This document shows, piece by piece, positions 54,143 to 64,000 of a DNA stretch of 64,000 nt; positions within the stretch are counted from its first letter, which is position 1, and every line of letters starts with the position of its first letter. Under the pieces are notes generated by a model. It searched no databases, was not told the DNA's origin, and saw only the letters and a program-made list of their open reading frames with translations. Source of the stretch: CALOBA01 sp942491465 (GTDB lineage Bacteria > Pseudomonadota > Gammaproteobacteria > Chromatiales > Chromatiaceae); contig CALOBA010000072.1 of NCBI GenBank assembly GCA_942491465.1, positions 115,092 to 179,091 of the forward strand, read 5' to 3'. The position numbers and the translations under genes are program-made.

Positions 54143-57100
54143 TCACCCCGCCCCCTCCTTTGGCACCTTCACCCGAAACAGAATCGCATACAGCGTCGGC
54201 ACGATCACCAGCGTCAGGATGGTGGCGAAGCCCAGGCCCGCCATCATGGTGATGGCCATGTTGACGAAGAACACGTCGGGCAGCAGCGGGATCAGGCCGA
54301 GGATGGTGGTGGCGGCGGCGAGCACGACCGGGCGCATGCGGCTGACGCCGGAGTCGAGGATGGCCTGGTAGGGGGGGTTGCCTGCGTCGATCTGCTGGTC
54401 GATCTCCTCGATGAGCACGATGGCGTTCTTGATCAGCAGCCCGACCAGGGCCAGGGCGCCGAGCATGGACATGAAGTCGAAGGCGGCGTCGGCGCCGAGC
54501 AGGCCGGCGCTGATGCCGATGATGGCCAGCGGCACGGTGAGCCAGATGATCAGCGGCTGGCGGACCTTGCCGAAGAGCAGGATGCTGACCAGGATCATGG
54601 CCAGGAAGCTCGGCGGCAGCACGCCGAACAGCGCCGATTGGGCGTTGGCCTGGTCCTCGTACTCGCCGCCCCAGCTCAGGTGATAGCCCGGCGGCAGCGC
54701 CATGGCCTCGATCTGCGGGCGCAGGCGCTCGAACAGGGGCGAGGCCAGCGGACCACGGGGGTTGCAGGAGGTGATGATGGTCTGCTCGCGGTCGCGCCCG
54801 CCGATGACCTGGTTCTCCCACACCGTCTCGAAGCCGCTGACCACCTGGGCCACCGGCACGGCGCGCTGGAGCACCGGGCTCCAGACCTGGACGTCGCGCA
54901 CGCTGTCGACATCGGCGCGCTCGGCGATGGGCGCGCGCATCAGGATCGGCAGCAGCCGCTCGCCGTCGCGATAGAGCCCGGCGCGGGTGCCTTCGAAGGC
55001 GTACTGCATGGCCTTGGACAGCTCCTCGCGGGTGATGCCGAGCTGGCGGCCGACCTGCTCGTTGAAGATCGGGCGGATCACCTTGACCGGCTCGCGCCAG
55101 TCGTCGCGGACCTCCTTGGCGTCGGGGTCGGCGCGCATGATCGCCTTGGCCTCCTCGGCCAGGCGGCGCAGCTCGGCGGCATCGGGGCCGGAGAAGCGCG
55201 CCTCGATCTTCAGGTCGCGGCCGGGGCCGATGACCATGGTCTTGAGGATCGGGTCGGTCCAGTAGAGTTCTTCGCGCAGGTAGTCCTCGATCCCCGGCCA
55301 GACCTCGGCGATGCGCTCGCGGGTGTCGGTCTGGACGATGATCTGGGCGTAGGACGGGGTCTGGTCCTTGCTGTCGTAGGTGAGCACGAAGCGCTGGTGC
55401 GGGCCGCCGATGCTGGCGCTGGTCTGGACCACGCCGTCGAGGCTGCGCAGATAGTCCGAGACCTTGAGCACATCGTCGCGGGTCTTGCGGATGTCGGTGC
55501 CCTCGGGCTCCCAGATGTCGACGAAGAACAGCGGCGTGCTGGCGCTCGGGAAGAACGCCTGCTTGACGAAGCCGAAGCCCCAGAGCGCGGTCACGAACAG
55601 GACCACGACGATGCCGACGGTCACCCAGCGAAAGCGCAGCGCCTTGGCCACCAGGCCGCGGTAGATGCGAAACGGGGCCGCGCTATAGGCATCCCCGCCG
55701 CCGCTGCCGTCGCCCACCTTGAGCAGCAGCGCGCAGAGCACCGGCGTGGTGCTGATGGCGGTGATCCACGAGAGCATCAGCGAGATCAGGATGACGTAGA
55801 ACAGGGAGTTGGCGAACTCGCCGGTGCTGTCCTGGGAGAAGCCGATGCCGGCGAACGCCAGGATGCCGATCAGCGTGCCGCCGAGCAGCGCCCAGATGGT
55901 CTTGCCGACGGTCTCGCTGGCGGCCTTGGGCGCGGGCATGCCGGCGTTCATGCGCACCAGCATGCCCTCGGCGACGACGATGGCGTTGTCCACCAGCATG
56001 CCCAGCGCGATGATCAGCGCCCCCAGCGAGATGCGCTGCAGCTCGATGCCGGCCAGCGCCATGATAAACAGGGTGCCGGCGACGGTGATGAGCAGCACCG
56101 AGCCGATGATGAAGCCGACTCTAAGACCCATAAACAGCAGCAGCACGACGATGACGATGGCCACCGCCTGCACCACGCTGATCATAAAGCCGCGCACCGA
56201 CTGCTCCACCTGCTTGGGCTGGTCGTAGATGGCGCTGAGGTCCATGCCCAGGGGGATGCTGCCTTGGAGCGCGTCGATGCGCGCGTCGAGCGCGCGGCCG
56301 ACCTCGACCACGTTCTGCCCGGCCATCACCGAGACCCCCAGGGTCAGCGCCGGCTTGCCGTCCTCGTAGTTGTAGCGGCTCGGCACGTCGATATAGGCGC
56401 GGTGGATCTCGGCGATGTCGCCCAGGCGGATCACGCGCTTGGCCTCGGAGCTGATCAGGGTGTCGCCGATGGACTGCACCGAGGCCGACTCCCCGGTGGG
56501 CCAGATGCGCAGGTACTCGCCGCCGACCTGCACGTTGCCGGCATCGGCCACCAGGTTCTGCGATTGCAGCACGTTGGCGATGCTCTCCAGCGAGATGCCC
56601 AGCTCCGCGAGCTTGGCGCGGGAGATGTCCAGATAGGCCACCTCCTGCTGCTCGCCGCCGATGACGATCTTGCGGATGCCCGGCACCAGCACCAGCTGCT
56701 TCTTCAGCGCATCGGCGGTGTCCCAGAGGTCGCGCCAGGTGTAGCCGTCGCCGGTCAGCGCCAGATAGATGCCGTAGACGTCGGCGAAGCTGTCGATGAC
56801 CACCGGCGACTGGGCGCCCGGCGGCAGCTTGTGCTGCATGTCCGCCATCTTGCGGCGCAGCTCGTCGTAGATGTTCGGGAAGTCGTCGGCGCGATACTTG
56901 TCCTGGAACTCGATGGTCACGTCGGACATGCCCGGTCGCGACACCGAGCGCTTGATCCACTTGACCTGCTCCATCAACTGGATCGCCTCTTCGACGTGGT
57001 AGGTCACCTCGTCCTGCACCTGCTGTGCCGAGGCCCCGGGATAGTAGGTGATGACCTTGGCCACCTTGACGGTGAAGGGCGGGTCTTCGAGCTTGCCCAT

Positions 57101-57193
57101 GCTCTCGAAGCCCCAGATGCCGCCGCCCAACAGCACGATGACCAGCAGCCAGGAGATGACCGGGGTCTTGACCGAGTATTCCGCAATGTTCAC
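54143..57193 (-). CDS. RND efflux pump inner-membrane permease
   Basis: A 1016-residue HAE1-type RND transporter. Helix 1 lies at about residues 12-30 (TPVISWLLVIVLLGGGIWGF). The central membrane bundle contains GMLVDNAIVVAEG and SQDSTGEFANSLFYVILISL; the second bundle has LALVGLLIKNAIVLIEEID, and the C-terminal helices end near residue 1005. Porter domains show YPGASAQQVQDEVTYHVEEA. It should export hydrophobic or toxic compounds using proton entry, with the adaptor encoded 15 bases upstream. No outer-membrane channel gene is adjacent, so TolC or an unlinked homologue is needed. Confidence 0.93.
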   Translation of the reverse strand: MNIAEYSVKTPVISWLLVIVLLGGGIWGFESMGKLEDPPFTVKVAKVITYYPGASAQQVQDEVTYHVEEAIQLMEQVKWIKRSVSRPGMSDVTIEFQDKYRADDFPNIYDELRRKMADMQHKLPPGAQSPVVIDSFADVYGIYLALTGDGYTWRDLWDTADALKKQLVLVPGIRKIVIGGEQQEVAYLDISRAKLAELGISLESIANVLQSQNLVADAGNVQVGGEYLRIWPTGESASVQSIGDTLISSEAKRVIRLGDIAEIHRAYIDVPSRYNYEDGKPALTLGVSVMAGQNVVEVGRALDARIDALQGSIPLGMDLSAIYDQPKQVEQSVRGFMISVVQAVAIVIVVLLLFMGLRVGFIIGSVLLITVAGTLFIMALAGIELQRISLGALIIALGMLVDNAIVVAEGMLVRMNAGMPAPKAASETVGKTIWALLGGTLIGILAFAGIGFSQDSTGEFANSLFYVILISLMLSWITAISTTPVLCALLLKVGDGSGGGDAYSAAPFRIYRGLVAKALRFRWVTVGIVVVLFVTALWGFGFVKQAFFPSASTPLFFVDIWEPEGTDIRKTRDDVLKVSDYLRSLDGVVQTSASIGGPHQRFVLTYDSKDQTPSYAQIIVQTDTRERIAEVWPGIEDYLREELYWTDPILKTMVIGPGRDLKIEARFSGPDAAELRRLAEEAKAIMRADPDAKEVRDDWREPVKVIRPIFNEQVGRQLGITREELSKAMQYAFEGTRAGLYRDGERLLPILMRAPIAERADVDSVRDVQVWSPVLQRAVPVAQVVSGFETVWENQVIGGRDREQTIITSCNPRGPLASPLFERLRPQIEAMALPPGYHLSWGGEYEDQANAQSALFGVLPPSFLAMILVSILLFGKVRQPLIIWLTVPLAIIGISAGLLGADAAFDFMSMLGALALVGLLIKNAIVLIEEIDQQIDAGNPPYQAILDSGVSRMRPVVLAAATTILGLIPLLPDVFFVNMAITMMAGLGFATILTLVIVPTLYAILFRVKVPKEGAG

Positions 57194-57208
57194 GATGCTG
57201 CGCCCCGG

Positions 57209-58384
57209 TTATTGCGCGGCGCCGACGGCGCCGGCGGGCTCGGGCTCGGGCTCGGAATCGGGATCGCCCAGGCTCCGGCCCGGAACCGGCAGCTCGTCGG
57301 CCCGCGGCCGCGCCTCCTCGCGCTCGGGCAGCAGGCGCACGGTCATGCCCTCGGCCAGATAGCCGACGCCGGCCACCACCACGCGCTCGCCGGCGCTCAG
57401 GCCCTCGTCGACCTCGATGGAGCCGCCGCTCAGCCGGCCGACCGCCACCGCCACCTTGCGCGCCGTCATCGCCGGCTCGTCGACCACCCAAACGAAGGGC
57501 GCAAGCGCGGCATCGGCGGTCACCGCCGCGGCCGGCAGCACCACCGTGGTGTCGGCATCGCCGAGCTTGCTGAGTTCCGCCGTCACCGTCGCCGACATGC
57601 CCGGAAAGACCAAGAAATCTTCCGGGGCCGGCATGGTGAAGGTCATCTCGAAGGTCTGGGTGTCCGGGTCGGCGCGGGTCGAGACCTCGCGCAACATCAG
57701 CGGAAAGCGCCTGCCCGGACGGCTGTCGAAGGAGGCCCAGGTGGGGACGCGCTGGGTTTCGGGCCGGCCGCCCTCCGGCGGGCGGATGCCGAGGAAGATG
57801 CTCTCGGGCACATCGATCTTGATCTGCAGGGTGTCGTTGTCCTGCATCGCCAGCACCGCCTGCTTGGCCTCCACCTCCTCGAACGGCTCCACATAACGCT
57901 TGCTGATGATGCCGTCGAACGAGGCCTTCAGCGTGGTGTAGTCCCGGTCCTGCGCGGCACGCGCCAGGGCCGCCTCGGCGTTCTTGAACTCCGCCTCCTT
58001 GGTGTCGAACTCCGTGCGCGACACGAACCCGTCCTCGACCAGCTCCTGGGCCCGCTTGAAGTCGCTCTCGGTGCGATCGAAGGTGGCCTGCGCATCGCGC
58101 ACCGCGATCTCGTAGTCGGTCGGGTCGAGCTGGATCAGCGCCTGTCCCTCCACCACCTGATCACCCTCCTTGACCAGGATCTCCGTCACCGTTCCCGGCA
58201 CCCGAAACGCCAGCTCGGCCTTCTTTTCCGCATCCACCCGGCCGGCGAACTCCCGATCGCCGGCCGCCTCCGGCGCCTCCACCACCACCGTCTTCACCGG
58301 CCGCACCGGCGCCTCGGCGGGCGGCCCCTCATCGCCGGAGCAGCCGGCCAGCAAGAAAGGGGCAAAGACAATCATCGGCAGCAC
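57209..58384 (-). CDS. RND efflux periplasmic adaptor (MFP), lipoprotein
   Basis: A 391-residue membrane-fusion protein. The signal sequence ends in the lipobox LLAGC, so it should be a lipoprotein anchored to the inner membrane. The lipoyl halves are FRVPGTVTEILVKEGDQVVE and LKASFDGIISKRYVEPFEEV, separated by the helical hairpin with FDRTESDFKRAQELVEDGFVS. The C-terminus is Glu/Pro-rich. It links the permease to an outer-membrane channel. Confidence 0.93.
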   Translation of the reverse strand: MLPMIVFAPFLLAGCSGDEGPPAEAPVRPVKTVVVEAPEAAGDREFAGRVDAEKKAELAFRVPGTVTEILVKEGDQVVEGQALIQLDPTDYEIAVRDAQATFDRTESDFKRAQELVEDGFVSRTEFDTKEAEFKNAEAALARAAQDRDYTTLKASFDGIISKRYVEPFEEVEAKQAVLAMQDNDTLQIKIDVPESIFLGIRPPEGGRPETQRVPTWASFDSRPGRRFPLMLREVSTRADPDTQTFEMTFTMPAPEDFLVFPGMSATVTAELSKLGDADTTVVLPAAAVTADAALAPFVWVVDEPAMTARKVAVAVGRLSGGSIEVDEGLSAGERVVVAGVGYLAEGMTVRLLPEREEARPRADELPVPGRSLGDPDSEPEPEPAGAVGAAQ

Positions 58385-58773
58385 GGCGGCGAGCCGATCT
58401 TTCGAGTCAATAGGGGGGTCGGTACACGGCGCGGCTCCTGGGCGGGGTTTCGATGATCCGCGATTGTAACATCAGGGCATCGCGCTCACTGCCCATTAAC
58501 CTGGGCGCGTCCGGTGCGCTAGTGTGCCCGCCCGCCGTTTGCCTCGTCCAGCGTCGCGCTCCCGCGCTCGGCAACACGCGATGTCCGCGCCATCCTGAGG
58601 CCGCTCGGCGCCCAGATGCCGCCTTGACCCATCGTCGATCCCCCACTAGGCTCGCTACTCAAGCGTCGCTAGACGCGCGGATGCGGTTGGATGTCCTCTC
58701 CGTGCCAATCGTTGCCGAGCCAGCGCGCCAAGTGTCGTCGAACCCTCAACCACCACCGACCCAGCAGCAGAGT
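58385..58773. other. divergent intergenic region
   Basis: It separates the efflux operon (-) from the ATPase/TIR operon (+). The frame of the ATPase remains open through most of it with another ATG at 58681, so a longer N-terminus is possible. I saw no clear promoter boxes or repeats. Confidence 0.35.
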
Positions 58774-60177
58774 ATGACCGCAGACTCCATCGACAACGTC
58801 TATCAGTACCTGTCGCCGACCCCGCTACTGACCTGCAAAGAGCTTGAGGAGTTCTACTCCGACTGCGTCAATGCGGTGCGCGGCCAGGATGTCGTGGCTC
58901 GGCTCAAGCTCGGTCTGCACCAGACCGACGCGGGGAGCTTCTACAAGGCGTTCCTGGTCGGCCACCCAGGCGTCGGCAAGTCCACCGAGCTGACTCGGCT
59001 GATCTGCGATGTCGATGACCGCTTTCGGGCGCTGCGATTCAGCGCGACGACTGAGTTGGACCCCGGCAGCTTCCAGCCCTTCGATATCCTGCTGCTGATA
59101 CTGGCGGACCTGATCGAGACGGTCGCTGGGCCTAAAGACAAAGGTGGCCTCGGCAAGCCGCCGCCGGATGACCTGAGCCAGTCGCTCTGGAGCTGGTTCG
59201 CCACCGAGGAGGAGACCACCAAGGCCGCCACCGGCATGGCCGTGGAGGCGGCCGGCGGCCTGGGCGTGCCGAAGGACGCCTGGCAGGCGAAGATCCTCGG
59301 CCTCTTCGCGCACATCAAGGGCGAGGTCAAATACGCCTCGTCCAGACAAAAGGAGCGCGTCGAGTACCGGCTCAAGCGCCTGTCCACGCTGATCGAGATC
59401 GCCAACCGCGTCCTGGACTTCGCCAACACGGCACTCGACGGCGACCGGCGCTGGATCATCATCGGCGAGGACTTCGACAAGCCGGGCATACCGCCCAGCC
59501 TCATCCGCCAACTGTTCGTTGTCTATGCCAATCTCTTCAAGGACCTGCGCACGCACCTGATCTTCACCATCCCGGCCGGTCTCGCGCACTCTTCCCAAGC
59601 CCCGCAGCTGCCCTTCGCGGCCGATCGGGTGCTGTTCGTGCCCGACACGCCGGTCTACCGGCAAGACCACCAAGCGCACCGCGAAGGCCGCGATGCGTTG
59701 CTAGACATCGTGCGGGAGCGTATCGACCTCGGCCTGTTGCAGGAGGGCCAGCTCATGCGGCTGATGGTCGCCTCCGGCGGCAATCTGCGCGAGCTGTTCG
59801 CGATGCTCAAGGAGGCGGCGGACCACGCCATCCTGCGCGGGAACACGACGGAGCGGACCATCGGCCCCAGCGACGTGGATCGGGCCATCAATAAGATGCG
59901 CGCCGAATACGTCGGCCGCCTCGGCCGAAGCCAGTTCGACGAGGATGAGCAGATTGGCTACGACGAGAAGGCCGAGCGCCTGCGCCGGCTCTACGCCGGC
60001 GAGCCGAAGGCGCAGGTGGCGGACCCCATCCTGTACTCCCTGCTGCGCTCGCGCACGGTGCAGGAGTTTAACGGCAAGCGCTGGTACGGCGTCCACCCGC
60101 TGGTGGTGGACATCCTGCGCGAGCAGGGCGTGCTGACGCCGGACGCCGACGGCAGGATGGCCGGCGGGCTCGCCTGA
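58774..60177 (+). CDS. P-loop ATPase encoded with the TIR-STAND protein
   Basis: From the ATG at 58774 the product has 467 residues; an in-frame ATG at 58681 would add 31 Pro/Gln-rich residues. The P-loop is GHPGVGKST (residues 63-71), and a Walker B-like strand is RRWIIIGEDFDKPG near residue 230. The C-terminal part is a winged-helix-like region (FNGKRWYGVHPLVVDILREQG). The layout resembles STAND/AAA ATPases used as switches or regulators in defence and secretion. It ends 4 bases before the next reading frame, so the two proteins are probably partners. I cannot name the family. Confidence 0.75.
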   Translation: MTADSIDNVYQYLSPTPLLTCKELEEFYSDCVNAVRGQDVVARLKLGLHQTDAGSFYKAFLVGHPGVGKSTELTRLICDVDDRFRALRFSATTELDPGSFQPFDILLLILADLIETVAGPKDKGGLGKPPPDDLSQSLWSWFATEEETTKAATGMAVEAAGGLGVPKDAWQAKILGLFAHIKGEVKYASSRQKERVEYRLKRLSTLIEIANRVLDFANTALDGDRRWIIIGEDFDKPGIPPSLIRQLFVVYANLFKDLRTHLIFTIPAGLAHSSQAPQLPFAADRVLFVPDTPVYRQDHQAHREGRDALLDIVRERIDLGLLQEGQLMRLMVASGGNLRELFAMLKEAADHAILRGNTTERTIGPSDVDRAINKMRAEYVGRLGRSQFDEDEQIGYDEKAERLRRLYAGEPKAQVADPILYSLLRSRTVQEFNGKRWYGVHPLVVDILREQGVLTPDADGRMAGGLA

Positions 60178-60181
60178 CCCC

Positions 60182-60448
60182 GTGCGCAAGCCCGCGGCGG
60201 CGCCGATGCCGCAACCAGAGGCCGAGCCGGGTGCCGAGCCAGACACTGAACCAGACACTGAACCAAACGCTGGGCCAAATGCTGGGCCAGACACTGAACC
60301 AAACGCTGGGCCAAATGCTGGGCCAGACACTGAACCAAACGCTGGGCCAAATGCTGGGATGCTGAACCAAACGCTGGGCCAAACGCTGGGCCGAACGCGG
60401 AACCAGCAACCGGCCCCGGCAGCATCGCCGACGCCCTCGCCCATCTGA
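60182..60448 (+). CDS. repeat-rich N-terminal piece of the TIR-STAND protein (out of frame)
   Basis: A GTG at 60182, 4 bases after the ATPase stop, opens a frame of 88 residues made of Glu/Pro/Asn-rich repeats: three 36-base units encoding DTEPNAGPNAGP. At about 60357 the array is disturbed (CCAGACACTGAACCA replaced by ATGCTGAACCA, net loss of 4 bases) and the frame changes. The neighbouring frame then continues as EPNAGPNAGPNAEP and into the N-terminal domain of the TIR protein. So this is probably the natural start of that protein, disconnected by a repeat-length change. Confidence 0.5.
   Translation: MRKPAAAPMPQPEAEPGAEPDTEPDTEPNAGPNAGPDTEPNAGPNAGPDTEPNAGPNAGMLNQTLGQTLGRTRNQQPAPAASPTPSPI
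60238..60400 (+). repeat. 36-bp tandem repeat encoding an Asp/Thr/Glu/Pro/Asn/Ala/Gly linker
   Basis: Three full units of GACACTGAACCAAACGCTGG plus CCAAATGCTGGGCCA-type sequence, flanked by partial units. A gain or loss of a fraction of a unit here moves the downstream TIR-STAND frame in or out of phase. Confidence 0.85.
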
Positions 60449-60564
60449 CGCTCTGGGGCGGGCGCCCCGGCGCTGGACTGGCGCGGGTCGACTACCGCTC
60501 CGAGCATGCCGCCGCCCGCTGCCGCGAGCAACTGCGGCAAGGGCTCGCGGCACGCGGGGTCGCC

Positions 60565-63549
<2,985 letters not shown>

Positions 63550-63943
63550 TGAGGCGAGCTACGGGGCGGAGCATCCCAATGTCGCCATCCGCCTCAACAA
63601 CCTGGCCCAGCTCCTTCAGGCCACCAACCGCCTGGGCGAGGCCGAGCCGCTGATGCGCCGGGCGCTGGCCATTTGGCTCGCATTCACCGCGGCCACCGGC
63701 CATTGCCACCCACACCTGACAACTGGACTCGCCAACTACCGGGGCCTGCTCAAGGAGATGGGTATCGCGGATACGGAGCTGGAGGCACGAGTTGACGCCC
63801 TTTGCCGCGAAGCGGGGTTGGACCCGACAGTCTTGCCCCGAGCGGCGCAAGACCCAGGCGTCACTCAACCAACCAAACCCACCTGGCCCGCGCGCATCGC
63901 CAATGCCCTCAGGCGCCTGTTCCGCCGCCGGTAGTGGATGGCC

Positions 63944-63965
63944 CAGCCTCCGCCGGCTGAGGCTG
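63944..63965 (+). terminator. possible hairpin after the TIR-STAND gene
   Basis: CAGCCTC and GAGGCTG form a 7-bp stem around an 8-base loop, 10 bases after the stop. No T tract is seen directly after it. Confidence 0.35.
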
Positions 63966-64000
63966 CTAGACTCGACCTCTTGCTATTGTTGGCTTGAACC

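Overview
The window is high-GC DNA (coding regions clearly GC-rich) from what is probably a gammaproteobacterium, perhaps a purple sulfur bacterium of the Chromatiales. That placement is an inference from gene content: a chemotaxis cluster with CheD and a tethered receptor, a PTS made of fused subunits with an OprB-type porin, Uma2 and AAA-ATPase-like/PD-(D/E)XK proteins, and TIR/NB-ARC/TPR proteins. No rRNA, tRNA or CRISPR array was seen.

Layout. 1-9.7 kb (+): a compact cluster of membrane and envelope proteins that I cannot match to a named system. It has two DUF697-like/SPFH pairs, a lipoprotein with two fused periplasmic-binding folds, a two-TM small protein, a coiled-coil protein fused to a degenerate ammonium-transporter (Amt) fold, a TerB-J-domain co-chaperone and a secreted helical protein. 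9.7-21 kb: a REC-REC-GGDEF diguanylate cyclase (-), then a full chemotaxis operon (+): cheY, cheA, cheW, receptor, STAS protein, a helical protein with a CheZ-like DxxxQ motif, cheR, cheD, cheB. 21-25.9 kb: an accessory zone, lower in GC, with attC-like sites, a small membrane protein, a DJ-1/PfpI protein, REP-like hairpins, a REP-associated transposase remnant and an almost pure G stretch that looks like a sequence artefact. 26-31.7 kb: folK-folB (-), a Uma2 protein (-), a BsuBI/PstI-like restriction-modification pair (+) and an AAA-ATPase-like/PD-(D/E)XK protein (-).

32-38 kb (-): a sugar PTS unit: OprB-like porin, EIIA-HPr-EI fusion, and EIIC-EIIB with a second degenerate EIIB. 38-43.5 kb: hexanucleotide and 83-bp tandem repeats, then a four-gene operon (+) that looks like a cysteine-peptidase toxin with a periplasmic beta-propeller partner. 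43.6-48.6 kb (-): an SNF2-family helicase module with a frameshifted TPR partner and a truncated third gene. 48.6-53.7 kb: a decayed second copy of 35.7-43.55 kb, with dense single-base indels in its PTS part and five clean internal deletions in its toxin part. 54.1-58.4 kb (-): an RND efflux pump and its adaptor. 58.8-63.9 kb (+): a P-loop ATPase followed by a TIR/NB-ARC/TPR protein that carries frameshifts inside two different tandem-repeat arrays; this pair is a candidate NLR-like defence system.

The strongest candidates for undescribed biology are the Amt-like/SPFH/DUF697 envelope cluster and the ATPase plus TIR-STAND pair. Both are inferences from domain architecture read by eye; no database search was run.
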